Below, one piece after another: positions 36,253 through 45,328 of a stretch of 64,000 nucleotides of DNA. The stretch spans positions 1 through 64,000 of the forward strand of contig CAZIPN010000010.1 of assembly GCA_964541225.1 (NCBI GenBank), written 5' to 3'. Origin of the DNA: CAZIPN01 sp964541225 (GTDB lineage: Bacteria > Actinomycetota > Coriobacteriia > Anaerosomatales > JAAXUF01). Position numbers and translations under genes: made by a program. Position 1 is the first letter of the stretch. Every line of letters starts with the position of its first letter. The notes beneath the pieces were generated by a model. The model did not search any database. It was not told where the DNA came from and saw only the letters and a program-made list of their open reading frames with translations.

Positions 36253-36289
36253 TCAGGCGACCCCCACCCTCCGCGCATCAGGCGACCCC
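36253..36289. repeat. Two direct repeats upstream of arcA
   Basis: TCAGGCGACCCC occurs at 36253-36264 and again at 36278-36289, 25 bp apart centre to centre. The preceding bases are also similar (GCG, GCGCA). The rest of the 36205-36477 gap has nothing I recognise. The spacing, near 2.4 helical turns, could suit a regulator binding in tandem, but it may also be a chance short duplication. Confidence 0.4.
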
Positions 36290-36477
36290 ATGGTATCGCC
36301 AGCGCCTCAACAGCGCACAATCGGCACCCCGCGCGTTCGCGGGCAAGAACGAGTGGAACACGGCACGCGTCGGGCACGCGTCGACGTGCGGCACGCACAC
36401 GATTGGGCGATCATGAGCTGACGCTGCCGTGTCGGCCGCATGGCAAGGCGCCCCGGCCGAACGACATCGCGCAACCG

Positions 36478-37035
36478 CTATCTCGGCGGTGAGCATCCGC
36501 GCTCAAGCCAGTCCAGCAAAGTCGCAAGGTAGCGCTCAAGCGTCTCGACGTAGGGCTCGCCGACAAGCTCGCCGCTTTCGTCGAATGCGTCGGCTGCACG
36601 CGCCACGGTGAGCTCCGCTTCTGAGAACACGGGCGCCTTGAAGTAGTACCAGCTTTGACGCCAGTGAAGCTGCCCGCGAAGCGTTCCCATGTACCCGGTG
36701 CTCGCACCCATCACCGCCATCGGGCGTCCCACAAGTGTCGGATCGCCAGAAGGCCGCGAGAGCCAGTCCACCGCGTTCTTCAGGTAGCCAGGGACGCCGT
36801 AGTCGTATTCCGGCGACACCAGCAAGACGCAGTCGGTGGATTGGATGAGCGCCTTGGCGTCCAGGACCGCAGCGGGCGGGTTCGACTCTTCGTCCTGATC
36901 GAAGAACGGGAACTCACGGATGTCGACTTGGACGATCTCCAGGCCCACCGGAGCTCTCCGTGTAGCACTGTTCAGCAGTTTCTGGTTGTAGCCCTCGCGC
37001 CTGCGCGAACCGCACATGGCGGCAACCCGAGCCAT
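36478..37035 (-). CDS. NADPH-dependent FMN reductase family protein
   Basis: The 185-residue flavodoxin-fold enzyme matches the NADPH-dependent FMN reductase family. It has the phosphate-binding start 'AAMCGSRRREGYNQKLLNSA', the central 'DCVLLVSPEYDYGVPGYLKNAVDWLSRP' (about 68-95) and 'RPMAVMGASTGYMGTLRGQLHWRQ' (about 104-127). Members reduce flavin, quinones, azo compounds or chromate. ATG 37035 has GGGGGA upstream. It is 18 nt downstream of the tandem SnoaL-like gene, so they are likely co-transcribed. Confidence 0.9.
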   Translation of the reverse strand: MARVAAMCGSRRREGYNQKLLNSATRRAPVGLEIVQVDIREFPFFDQDEESNPPAAVLDAKALIQSTDCVLLVSPEYDYGVPGYLKNAVDWLSRPSGDPTLVGRPMAVMGASTGYMGTLRGQLHWRQSWYYFKAPVFSEAELTVARAADAFDESGELVGEPYVETLERYLATLLDWLERGCSPPR

Positions 37036-37053
37036 CTCTCCGGTCCCCCTCGG

Positions 37054-37812
37054 CTAGCCGACAACCGCCGATGGCGGGGTCACATCATCATAGATCCTGG
37101 CCGAGGCGAGCTTGCCGCTCGACCCGCGTGTGTAGGCGGCCGCACCCGCTTGAGGCGTCAGACGCTCCGTCCCCCACTGATCCACCAAGAACTCGAAGAC
37201 GATGGTCTGTCCGTCGTCGGTCAGCGAACCCAGGTGCAGCTGAATGCCTCCGTCGGCGAGGATCTTCTCATACCACGCCGAGCGATCCGCGCCGCGGTGC
37301 GCGTAGGCGGAGCCGGCTGGCTCGCGTACCACGCCGTCGGGCTCGAACACGGAATCGGCAGCAAGCGCGTCGCCAGCCGACAGCGCCTGATGGTACGTGC
37401 CGACAGGCTCGGCGGGTTCCTCGGCAAGTACATAGCTGGATAGCACCGGGTGGCGCAGCTCGTGCCTGCCGTTCAGCGGCCACGTGCTGTGATAGACGCG
37501 CAGATCGCGGATGCAGTCGTGCGCGATGTCGGCGATGAGCATGACAGGCAACTCGCACTCGCCGTCGTCGAGGGACAGCCACAGCGCAAGTTCGTGGACC
37601 GTGCGACCGGGCACGCTGGTCGTGCGCACGTCTTCGACTCGAGCCCGATGGGTCGAGAGCCACGCCCGTGTCTCGGCAACGAATTCCGGCGGGAGTTGCT
37701 TGCCGCCGAGAGGAGAATCCACGGTAGCCCGATCGCAGAAGAGCCCGAGGACTCCGACATCCCCGTCGGCAAGCCGGTGATACAACGCACGCACGTCGTC
37801 TGCTGTGTCCAT
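37054..37812 (-). CDS. Tandem SnoaL/NTF2-like domain protein
   Basis: The 252-residue protein seems to contain two NTF2-like (SnoaL) cone folds in tandem. The first covers about residues 1-120 ('VRALYHRLADGDVGVLGLFCDRATVDSPLGG', ending 'IRDLRVYHSTWPL'). The second covers 125-245 ('YHQALSAGDALAADSVFEPDGVVREPAG', ending 'YTRGSSGKLASARIYDDV'). Such domains bind small hydrophobic ligands or act as cyclases and isomerases; no catalytic set is certain. It leads a two-gene unit with the FMN reductase, which hints at a small-molecule redox role. Confidence 0.75.
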   Translation of the reverse strand: MDTADDVRALYHRLADGDVGVLGLFCDRATVDSPLGGKQLPPEFVAETRAWLSTHRARVEDVRTTSVPGRTVHELALWLSLDDGECELPVMLIADIAHDCIRDLRVYHSTWPLNGRHELRHPVLSSYVLAEEPAEPVGTYHQALSAGDALAADSVFEPDGVVREPAGSAYAHRGADRSAWYEKILADGGIQLHLGSLTDDGQTIVFEFLVDQWGTERLTPQAGAAAYTRGSSGKLASARIYDDVTPPSAVVG

Positions 37813-37927
37813 GATCGCTCCCAGGCGTAGGGTGTGTTATTCGGTGTTCCCGAAGACTGGCAACCGGTACACCACATCGTCCAGGAAACTCAAGATCGCC
37901 TGCGCAGGGCCGCCACGATGCGACGTG

Positions 37928-39202
37928 CTACTTGACTTGGACCCTAACCGTCTTGGAGTGCGTGCCCAGCCGAGTGGCATCACCGGCGTAGGTGACGTGA
38001 ACGAAGTAGTAGCCGCGAACGTGCGGCGCGAAGGCGAACGACCAGCGGGCATCTCCATCCGTTCGCACGGTTGCGTGCGTTGTGCGATGGTGCGGCATTT
38101 CGATCTCAACCCGTATCTGGTCGGACTTGCTGCCCGGAGTCAGCACTCCCGAGAACGAAACGCGATGACGCAGCCTCACGGTCCTGTGGTCCGCATTGAT
38201 GGACAGCGCCGGCCCCACGCGACCAAGCCTGAGTCCGGGTGAGTATGCGCCGTTGGCCACTCCCAGTCGGTAGCTCTGCAACACAGTGGAGTTGGAGTCC
38301 ATGGGCCAATCCTGAACGCTGTTCGCCGAGTTGAACCAGCTCACTCCGACGATTCGAGGGAACTGGCGTGGAATAGCAGCGAACATCGACCGGATCCATC
38401 CGACTTTGTCTCCGCCCGTAGACACACTCGCAGTCTCGGCAACGAAGATGGGTTTGGACGCGGACAGTGAACACAGTGTGGCATACGGTGCGGCAAACAG
38501 ACTCTCGAATGACCGCCATTGCACGTAGTTGATCGTGGTAGAGAAGTTGTAGCCGTCCAAGGCCATGTAATCGACGTAGGCGTCACCCGGATAGTAGGCC
38601 GCAATTGAGTTGCTCTGTGTGTTTGGCAGACTCTCGATATTGGGGCACCACACGAACTTGACGTTCGTGGCCCCCTCGCGCACGAAGATGTCGTGTATGT
38701 GCCTCCACGCGGGGACGAAATCCGCTGGGCTGTTGCCATTTGACGTGCCGCTCCATGGATACCAGTAGCCGTTCATCTCATGGAGCGGCCGTATCCATAT
38801 CTCGTGACCGGAGTTCCTCGCAGCATCGGCGTAGGCGCGAATCTTGGAGTCGAAATCACCGCGCGTAATGCGGGACAGTCGGTAGGCCGGTTGGTCCACG
38901 ACGCCGCTCTTGCCCTCAGCGCAGAACTCGAGCGTGATCAGCGGGATGGAGCCGTGCGCTGCAGCGTTGTCGACCTCCGTGGGGGTGAATCCTTGCTCGA
39001 TGCACCGGAAGAAGTTGACGACGCCGATGTGCAGCCCCAGCTCGCCCTCCATGGAGGAGAGTGGCCCCAGCTGCTGGGGAGTACCAGGCTGGTAGAAGCC
39101 GATCCAGCGATTCAGTGCAATCGCCGGAACTGGAGAACTCGCGATGATCGCCCCGGCGAGAGAGGTACACACAAGAAACGTTGTGAGTAGCCTTCGATTC
39201 AC
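37928..39202 (-). CDS. Secreted GH26-like glycoside hydrolase with C-terminal Ig-like domain
   Basis: The 424-residue secreted enzyme has a signal peptide (about 1-29, ending near IALN). A GH26-type (beta/alpha)8 barrel follows with the acid/base motif 'RPLHEMNGYWYPW' near 140 and the probable nucleophile in 'KPIFVAETASV' near 255. The last 95 residues form a beta-sandwich ('LRHRVSFSGVLTPGSKSDQIRVEIE') of the kind found in actinobacterial surface proteins. GH26 enzymes cut beta-mannan or related polymers; the substrate here is open. The start is GTG 39202 with GGAAG upstream at 7 nt. Confidence 0.85.
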   Translation of the reverse strand: MNRRLLTTFLVCTSLAGAIIASSPVPAIALNRWIGFYQPGTPQQLGPLSSMEGELGLHIGVVNFFRCIEQGFTPTEVDNAAAHGSIPLITLEFCAEGKSGVVDQPAYRLSRITRGDFDSKIRAYADAARNSGHEIWIRPLHEMNGYWYPWSGTSNGNSPADFVPAWRHIHDIFVREGATNVKFVWCPNIESLPNTQSNSIAAYYPGDAYVDYMALDGYNFSTTINYVQWRSFESLFAAPYATLCSLSASKPIFVAETASVSTGGDKVGWIRSMFAAIPRQFPRIVGVSWFNSANSVQDWPMDSNSTVLQSYRLGVANGAYSPGLRLGRVGPALSINADHRTVRLRHRVSFSGVLTPGSKSDQIRVEIEMPHHRTTHATVRTDGDARWSFAFAPHVRGYYFVHVTYAGDATRLGTHSKTVRVQVK

Positions 39203-39534
39203 ATTGCGACTTCCATCTAGCAGGCTGCCGAGATCGTATGTGTTCCCGAAGCACCGCTCGACATGCGACCCCGGCCGCTAGTTGTCGGCGCTTTCGCAGG
39301 CACTATAGCACGGTGATGTGGAGGGATAGCCCCGACTGGCTGGCAGCCACAACGGGACTCAGGCCAGCACCGACGTAGCCTCGGAATTGACGGTCCGTCT
39401 CACATGCCCGGACATCGACGCGCGGCATCCGACACAGACACACTGTGCCCCGCGAGACAGCTGACCCTGTCGTGCAGGATCAGACCGTCCGCGGGGCACA
39501 TGGCTGCGAAACTCCACTCGTCAAGATCAGAGCA
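39203..39534. other. Intergenic region, 332 bp, between Hsp20 and GH26 genes
   Basis: Apart from the long hairpin at 39444-39500, I see no gene, repeat or recognisable promoter. The first 100 bases upstream of the GH26 gene should hold its promoter and carry a palindrome-poor sequence. Confidence 0.5.
39444..39500 (-). repeat. Long nested hairpin downstream of hsp20
   Basis: TGTGCCCCGCG at 39444-39454 is complementary to CGCGGGGCACA at 39490-39500. Inside, 9 bp pair again (CTGATCCTG with CAGGGTCAG on the minus strand) around a 5-nt loop, with a short GAC/GTC segment between. Transcribed from the minus strand, almost the whole 57 nt forms one stem. It lies 35 nt after the hsp20 stop. No U-tract follows, so it is either an mRNA 3'-end stabiliser or an atypical terminator. 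Confidence 0.7.
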
Positions 39535-40017
39535 CTACTGACCCTTCGGGGACTTGGCAGTGGCTTTGACCGGAACATGAACGGATTCGCGCTCTGTCTC
39601 CGTCGCCCCACCTGGTACTACGATCTCAACAACGCCGTCATTGAAATCGGCGTGGATTGAATTCGGATCCACTCCGCGCGGAAGCCGCATCGTCCTCTGA
39701 TACGTCCCCCACGAGCGCTCACGGACCACATAGTCCTCATCCTTGGTCTCGTGAGACTCCTCGCGCTGGGCCTTCAACGTCAGCATGCTGTCAGTCACCG
39801 AGATGTCGACGTTCTCCGGCGTTGCGCCTGGAATATCGGCCTTGATGACCATGTCTTGGCCACGGCTCATGATATCGATGCTGGGCATCACAACGGTGGA
39901 CTCGGTCTCGGCCGAGCCGCGCATGGGCACGCCAATGCCCGTCCACATCCGATCCATCTCCCGCTGAAGTGCAGCGAGATCCGCCAGCGGATTCCAACGA
40001 GTGATCGTACTGGGCAT
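39535..40017 (-). CDS. Small heat shock protein (Hsp20/alpha-crystallin)
   Basis: The 160-residue chaperone holds unfolding proteins in an ATP-independent way. The alpha-crystallin domain spans about 45-140 ('PSIDIMSRGQDMVIKADIPGATPENVDISVTDSML', then 'YQRTMRLPRGVDPNSIHADFNDGVVEIVVP'). A short N-terminal arm (WNPLADLAALQREMDRMW) and a basic tail without an I-x-I anchor flank it. ATG 40017 follows AAGGAGGTGAG, which excludes the longer frame upstream. I see no CIRCE or HAIR element in the upstream 90 bp. Confidence 0.95.
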   Translation of the reverse strand: MPSTITRWNPLADLAALQREMDRMWTGIGVPMRGSAETESTVVMPSIDIMSRGQDMVIKADIPGATPENVDISVTDSMLTLKAQREESHETKDEDYVVRERSWGTYQRTMRLPRGVDPNSIHADFNDGVVEIVVPGGATETERESVHVPVKATAKSPKGQ

Positions 40018-40104
40018 CTTGCTCACCTCCTTCCGTTTGGCTTCGTCGCGTTCATCTTCTGATGGCACCGGCCGCACCGGATCACGCGACCGGCCTGGTA
40101 CTCT

Positions 40105-40866
40105 CTACCCTCTTTCGCGCGACATCTGAGAGCTGTTCACCATATCTTTCAGACGCATCGCATCGGTCGGAGCGTGGCCCTGCGCATCGTTGTTGAAATA
40201 GGCGTAGCAGTCGTGTCCCAGTGCCATCTCACGTCGCAGAAATTCACTCCAGGGACCCAGCGCAGATCGCTCGTACGCACCGTGGTATTCGGCCGTTCCG
40301 TGGAACCGAACGTACGCGAAATCCGCAGTCATCTCGAAGTCACTGGGCATCCGATCGCTGCTCACCTGCACTCTCGCCACGTTGTGCGCACGAAGCGCCG
40401 AGGACGTCTCGGCGCCGAGCCACGATTCGTGGCGGAACTCCATCGCATGCCGCACGGGCGATGGCGGAATCTGCTCGAGAAAGTCGATAAGGAGCCCGGC
40501 GTCGCACGCAAGCGTCGGTGGCAGCTGCCAAAGCACGACCGCGAGCTTCTCGCCCAGGAGCGACATGCGTTGCATGAACGTCGGCAAGGCCACCTCGATT
40601 CCGGCCAGCCGCCTGTAGTGAGTGATGAACCGACTGCCTTTCGCGGCAAACCGGAAGTCCGGCGGCACGGTGTCGTGCCAGAGCTGGACCGTCTTCTCGG
40701 CAGGCAAGCGATAGAAGGTGCCGTCAATTTCCACAGTCGAGAAGTGCTCGGCGTAGAAGCGGAGCCTTTCTCGCGCACGAAGGTGCTCCGGGTAGAAAAC
40801 ACCATTCCAGTGATCGTAAGACCAACCGCTCGTCCCTATCTGAACTGCGCCTATGCGATGTGCCAA
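40105..40866 (-). CDS. DUF72 domain protein
   Basis: The 253-residue protein belongs to the DUF72 family (TIM-barrel fold, function unknown). Markers are 'QIGTSGWSYDHWNGVFYPEHL' at 9-29, 'FSTVEIDGTFYRLPAEKTVQLWHDTVPPDFRFAAKGSRFITH' near 42-83 and the late 'AYFNNDAQGHAPTDAMRL' near 222. The start is TTG 40866: AGGAGG lies 8 nt upstream and no ATG fits. It may share a transcript with hsp20, 87 nt downstream. Confidence 0.9.
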   Translation of the reverse strand: MAHRIGAVQIGTSGWSYDHWNGVFYPEHLRARERLRFYAEHFSTVEIDGTFYRLPAEKTVQLWHDTVPPDFRFAAKGSRFITHYRRLAGIEVALPTFMQRMSLLGEKLAVVLWQLPPTLACDAGLLIDFLEQIPPSPVRHAMEFRHESWLGAETSSALRAHNVARVQVSSDRMPSDFEMTADFAYVRFHGTAEYHGAYERSALGPWSEFLRREMALGHDCYAYFNNDAQGHAPTDAMRLKDMVNSSQMSRERG

Positions 40867-41010
40867 GGTGGCGACCTCCTCGGCGGTTCGTACCCGGGTT
40901 GGGCGATTGGATGGAGTGAAGTGCCGGAATCGCGCTCAGGAGCGTAGTATGGAATGCGCTGGGGATTGCGCCGGCGCGACAGAGAATTCCTCGGTGCCGA
41001 AGGACTCGAA

Positions 41011-42702
41011 GTGAGCGACCACGAACATGGCCCCGCCTCTAGCGCAGGCGATCCCACGCCCGGACGTATGGTGAGCCCACTCGACGCCGAGCGCCAATCG
41101 CGTGCGGATGCCCTGTACCACGAGGCTCGGGCAATTCGACAGCGGGATCACGAGCGCCTGAGGTCCCTCGCCGAGCAAAGCCTCGAACTCTCACGCCACC
41201 CAGATTCCAATGGCGAGAGCTACGAGGCTGGACAGGCGAGGGCGCTGAGCATGCTCGCGTACTTCAACGCCGCGAGCGGCCAATGCGATGCCGCGATCTC
41301 GCAGGCAGCCGAGGCCCTCGGTCTGCTCGCATCACATGCGGCAAGCACGGTCCTCGGCGACATCTACGAAGCGATGGGCTGGGCGCATTCCTGCCGAGGT
41401 GAGTTCGTCGATGCGATCGACGCTCTCCTGCGCACACAGATGGTGGCGCGAGAAACGGGGGATCCTGGCCTTCTCGCCATGGCGCTCGGCAAGATGGCGA
41501 GCGTTCACAGGACCACCGGGCATCTCAGAGACGCGGTTGATGGCCACACCCAGGCCATGAACATCCAGCGCGGACTCGGCGACGAACTCAACGTCGCACT
41601 GGCGCAAGACAGCCTTGCCCGTGACTACGTGGCAACCGCCGAGTACGACAAAGCACTGGCGACCGTCCGCGAGGCGCTCTCGTACGTGAAGCACAACGAC
41701 GCGCCGGACGTTGCGACCACGGTGTATACGACGGCGGCCATCGTCTTCGTGGCAACCGGGGACTTGGACAAAGCGCACGACTACGCAACCCGCGGCCTGG
41801 AGCTCAGCCGCCAGCGCGAATCGATCGGCGAGCAGTGCGAGAACTTGATCACGTTGAGTCGGGTCGGCCTGCGCCGCAGGAACTACGACGCCGCACTCAC
41901 CGCCGCCGAGCGCGCGCTCGCCGTCGCGCAGACGCACGGACGTCCCATCGAGGAGTTCCGGTGCCAAGAGCTGCTCTCCGAAATCCAGGAGCGGCGAGGG
42001 GATTTCGCTGCGGCGCTCGCCTCATATCGACGCTTCCACGAACTCGAGCACGCGCGCATCAACGAAGAAAGCGAAACTCGCATCGCTCACTTGCGCGTCG
42101 AGCATCAACTCGAATCCGCGAACAAGGACGCGGAGATCCACCGACTTCGCAGCCTCACCCTCGAACGCGAGGTCGAGGAACGTCGGCTAGCGCACACGCG
42201 CCTCGAGGCGCAGGCCTCACTTGACCCGCTCACGGGCCTGTACAACAGACGCCATCTCGCGGTCATCGCTGATGAACTCCAAGCAGCGATGAGTCGTGGC
42301 GACTCCGTGTGTCTGGCGCTCTTCGATGTCGACCGCTTCAAGCGCGTGAACGACACCTACGGACACATGACCGGCGACCGCGTCCTGGTGGCCGTAGCAC
42401 TTCTTCTCGGCAGGAATTCCCGTGCCTCCGACGTGCCATGCCGCTACGGTGGAGACGAATTCCTGGTGCTTCTGGTTGGCATGGACGCCGAGGCAGCCCG
42501 TGAGGCGGCCGAGCGCTTGCGAGCAACCGTTGCCGACGCCACGATCGAGCATGACTCGGCGCACCTTTCGATCACCATCAGCGTCGGAGTTGTCTGCGCA
42601 CCTGCCGACGGCCGCACTGATCTCCCAACGCTGATCGAACGAGCCGACCGGGCTCTGTACTCGGCGAAGCAAACGGGCCGCAATCGGGTGGTGCTCGCCT
42701 AA
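41011..42702 (+). CDS. Diguanylate cyclase with N-terminal TPR-like repeats
   Basis: The 563-residue protein makes c-di-GMP. About 330 residues of tetratricopeptide-like helical repeats (Ala/Leu/Glu-rich, e.g. 'LGDIYEAMGWAHSCRGEFVDAIDALLRTQ') lead through a coiled coil (about 340-395) to a GGDEF domain at about 400-560. The active motif is GGDEF ('CRYGGDEFLVLL'), and an RxxD inhibitory site (RASD) stands five residues before it, so product feedback is likely. It has no membrane segment; the TPR part may sense a protein partner. GTG 41011 follows GAAGGA; ATG 41068 is an alternative start. Confidence 0.9.
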   Translation: MSDHEHGPASSAGDPTPGRMVSPLDAERQSRADALYHEARAIRQRDHERLRSLAEQSLELSRHPDSNGESYEAGQARALSMLAYFNAASGQCDAAISQAAEALGLLASHAASTVLGDIYEAMGWAHSCRGEFVDAIDALLRTQMVARETGDPGLLAMALGKMASVHRTTGHLRDAVDGHTQAMNIQRGLGDELNVALAQDSLARDYVATAEYDKALATVREALSYVKHNDAPDVATTVYTTAAIVFVATGDLDKAHDYATRGLELSRQRESIGEQCENLITLSRVGLRRRNYDAALTAAERALAVAQTHGRPIEEFRCQELLSEIQERRGDFAAALASYRRFHELEHARINEESETRIAHLRVEHQLESANKDAEIHRLRSLTLEREVEERRLAHTRLEAQASLDPLTGLYNRRHLAVIADELQAAMSRGDSVCLALFDVDRFKRVNDTYGHMTGDRVLVAVALLLGRNSRASDVPCRYGGDEFLVLLVGMDAEAAREAAERLRATVADATIEHDSAHLSITISVGVVCAPADGRTDLPTLIERADRALYSAKQTGRNRVVLA

Positions 42703-42731
42703 CGCCGGGGAGACTGCAACCGCAGCCTGAC

Positions 42732-43913
42732 CTATCCCCCGGTGCCGTTCACCCTCGCGACGATGCGATCGATGATTTCGTCGAGAATCTCGCGCGTCGT
42801 AGCGAAGTTCAGCCGAGCAAATCCGGCTCCGCGCTCGCCGAAGTCCAGCCCCGGCGAAAGCGCCACCCGCGCCGACGTGAGAAGCTCTTTGGCCGGATCG
42901 TCACCCACGTTCGCGTCGCGGAAGTCCAACCACGCCAGATACGTCGCCTCGGGTACGGAGAATCGCACGTTCGGCGCTTCGGCACCGATGCGTGCGGCGA
43001 GGTGGTCTCGTTGCGCCGTCAGATGTGCTTTCGTCTCCCGCAGCCACGGCGTGCCTTGCGTCCACGCAGCGCGCGTTGCCTCGGCAGCAAGCGATCCTAC
43101 CGCGCCGAGCATGTGTGAGGGCAGCTCGTTGACGGCGCGATCAAGACCGTCGTGACCGAAGTGGCCCACCGCACAGCGCAAGCCGGCAAGGTTGAAGGAC
43201 TTGCTCGCCGCATTGAAGGTCACCGTCCGCGCTGCGGTCTCCTCGCCGAGAAGCGCCATCGGTATGTGCCTGGCGCCTGGATGCGTGAGGTCCGCCCAGA
43301 TTTCATCGGAGATGATCAGCAAGTCATGCTTCTCGGCGACATCGGCAATCGCCGAGAGTTCCGCGCGCGTGAACACCCGGCCCGTCGGGTTGTGCGGATT
43401 GCAGAGCAGGATCGCTCGTGTGTTGCCGTCGATCACCGCCGACAAGCGATCGGGATCGAGTCGCCAACTGCCGTCCTCAAGAGGACACTCGATCAGACGT
43501 CGGCCCGACGCATCGACTGAATGCAGAAACGGCGGATACACCGGCGTGAATACGACAACTCCGTCGCCAGGAGCCGTGTGCAGCCACAGCGCGAGGTCCA
43601 CGCCTTGCATGACATCGCAGAGCACACGCACGCGCTCCGATGCGGGACGCCAACCGTGGCTGGCCTCCTGCCAATCGGCGAATGCCTCGCCCAAGGCGCC
43701 TACCGCAGTGAGGTTGTAGCCGAAGTCACCGCGGTCCACGAGCGCTCGAACGGCCTCCACAGAGACCGGTGCGGGCTCAAGATCCATGTCAGCGACCCAC
43801 GCGGGCAAGACATCCGCGTCATATCGAGTCCACTTCAGGCTCGTGAGCGAGTGCAGCCGCGCAAGTTGCTCGGCGAACGCATTTCTTGGCGCATCACTCG
43901 AGTCAGATCTCAC
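42732..43913 (-). CDS. MalY/PatB family PLP-dependent C-S lyase / aminotransferase
   Basis: The 393-residue enzyme is a fold-type I PLP protein of the MalY/PatB group, usually cystathionine beta-lyases. It shows the N-terminal 'LKWTRYDADVLPAWVADMDL' near 23-42, 'NPHNPTGRVFTRAEL' near 177, the aspartate region 'LLIISDEIWADL' near 207 and the PLP lysine in 'NAASKSFNLAGL' near 238. GTG 43913 is preferred because the family has about 390 residues and G-rich sequence (GGGGG) precedes it; an upstream ATG at 43988 abuts its ribosome site. It converges with the cyclase gene across 29 bp. Confidence 0.88.
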   Translation of the reverse strand: MRSDSSDAPRNAFAEQLARLHSLTSLKWTRYDADVLPAWVADMDLEPAPVSVEAVRALVDRGDFGYNLTAVGALGEAFADWQEASHGWRPASERVRVLCDVMQGVDLALWLHTAPGDGVVVFTPVYPPFLHSVDASGRRLIECPLEDGSWRLDPDRLSAVIDGNTRAILLCNPHNPTGRVFTRAELSAIADVAEKHDLLIISDEIWADLTHPGARHIPMALLGEETAARTVTFNAASKSFNLAGLRCAVGHFGHDGLDRAVNELPSHMLGAVGSLAAEATRAAWTQGTPWLRETKAHLTAQRDHLAARIGAEAPNVRFSVPEATYLAWLDFRDANVGDDPAKELLTSARVALSPGLDFGERGAGFARLNFATTREILDEIIDRIVARVNGTGG

Positions 43914-44242
43914 AGCACCCCCGAAGGCGACGTGGTTCTCGGCGCTCTCGAATGTAGCGCAGATCGTCGCAGCGTGCGTGCCCGGCATCCTCCCGTGAGT
44001 GCCCAGAGACTGGAAGGCCCGGCGACGGCTCACCGCTGAGCTTCGACGCCGGGCCCTTCGTACCCCCCTCAGGGCGCGAAGACACGCCGACATTACTGGG
44101 CCGACGTGCACTCACCAATGACTTGCGTCAAGATGGGCAAGCCCGACTGAGCGATGCTGACACGAACCCATGATTCCGCGCTCTCGCCGAGCTAGCGTTC
44201 GCTTCGCCCGCACCTAGCGGATGTCGGCACCAGAAGGGGATC
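43914..44242. other. Intergenic region, 329 bp, between divergent genes
   Basis: The stretch contains the promoters of the MalY-like gene (leftward) and of the deacetylase gene (rightward), but no convincing hexamers or repeats. If the MalY-like gene starts at its more upstream ATG 43988, the first 75 bases are coding. Confidence 0.45.
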
Positions 44243-45241
44243 ATGGAGTTCAAGCACCGCGGGAGAATGGTGTTGGTAATCGTGGCAGCCTGCTCGCTGC
44301 TGCTGACACCAACTGCGTGCCAGACTCATCCCGCCACCCAATCAAGAACGCACTCGCGGGCACACGTGGCGAGTCTGCACACGCCATCTGCGGCGACATC
44401 CACGGTGGTGACCGCCACGATTGCCACCCCGTCGAGCGCGCCAACCTCTTCCGCCGAGACGACCCCTGGCGCCCCGTCCTCGCTTCCCTCGGCGGAGCCG
44501 GTAGCCCCCTTGCCGAACCCGATCGCCACGCTGCCGCAACCAACCGCTGGCCGCGTGCTGGCAAGGCCGCGCGATCTCGGCGTTCCAATACTCATGTATC
44601 ACGTGATCGCCAAGGCACCGCCCGGAGCGAGCAACCCTGATCTGTACGTGACACCTGAAGAATTCGTGCAGCAGATGACGTACCTGTCCAAACACGGCTA
44701 TCACGCCGTGACCCTCAAGCAGGTCTACTCGTACTGGCATGGCAAGACCACACTGCCGAGCAAACCTGTCGTGCTTTCCTTTGACGACGGCGACATGCCC
44801 GATTTCCGCATCGTTGCGCCACTTCTCAAGGAAGTGCGCTGGCCGGGCGTGCTCAACCTGATCGTCGGAAGCGACAAGCACCCCCGCATGAAGAAAGAAG
44901 TCGTTCGCGCCCTCATCGCCGAGGGTTGGGAAATCGACTCCCACACGATCTCGCATGTCGAAGTGCCGAGCCTGTCGGACTCCCAGCTCCGGTTCCAGAT
45001 AGGCGAATCGCGCCACCGTCTCCAGAAATGGTACGGCGTTCCGGTCGATTTCTTCTGCTACCCGTACGGTCGCTTCAATGCCAGGTCGATCGCCGCAGTC
45101 AAGGCGGCTGGCTACCTAGGTGCCACGAGCACGCGCGGTGGCTTGGCAAAGCCGCGTGAGATCTGGAAGATGCGCCGCGTCCGAGTGTCGGGCGGACTGT
45201 CGCCAACGTCATTCGCGAAGCTGATCGGCGACGCTCACTAG
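44243..45241 (+). CDS. Lipoprotein polysaccharide deacetylase (NodB/CE4 family)
   Basis: The 332-residue protein has a signal sequence with a candidate lipobox cysteine at about 26 (PTAC). A Thr/Ser/Pro/Ala-rich linker runs to about 105, then a CE4 deacetylase domain follows. The metal-binding aspartates are in 'VVLSFDDGDMP' near 180 and the histidines in 'IDSHTISH' near 235; 'FFCYPYGRFN' near 270 is the fourth motif. It removes acetyl groups from peptidoglycan or a surface glycan outside the membrane. ATG 44243 follows AAGGGG. It converges on the acyltransferase gene, which could add such groups. Confidence 0.9.
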   Translation: MEFKHRGRMVLVIVAACSLLLTPTACQTHPATQSRTHSRAHVASLHTPSAATSTVVTATIATPSSAPTSSAETTPGAPSSLPSAEPVAPLPNPIATLPQPTAGRVLARPRDLGVPILMYHVIAKAPPGASNPDLYVTPEEFVQQMTYLSKHGYHAVTLKQVYSYWHGKTTLPSKPVVLSFDDGDMPDFRIVAPLLKEVRWPGVLNLIVGSDKHPRMKKEVVRALIAEGWEIDSHTISHVEVPSLSDSQLRFQIGESRHRLQKWYGVPVDFFCYPYGRFNARSIAAVKAAGYLGATSTRGGLAKPREIWKMRRVRVSGGLSPTSFAKLIGDAH

Positions 45242-45293
45242 ACTGTCGCACGCACGGTTGGCAAGCCGCCGCACCGCCTGACCGAGACCGAGG

Positions 45294-45324
45294 TCATCGG
45301 CAGGAGTACCCAACCCGCCGATGA
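45294..45324. repeat. Inverted repeat between convergent genes
   Basis: TCATCGGC (45294-45301) is complementary to GCCGATGA (45317-45324) with a 15-nt loop. It sits 53 nt after the deacetylase stop and 5 nt before the acyltransferase stop on the other strand. There is no U-tract. It may serve as a bidirectional transcription end. Confidence 0.45.
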
Positions 45325-45328
45325 ACCG

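Noticed and set aside
40018..40104. HspR (HAIR) or CIRCE element upstream of hsp20
   Set aside because: Neither the CTTGAGT-N7-ACTCAAG nor the CIRCE inverted repeat is present; only a short ACCGGCC repeat is seen.
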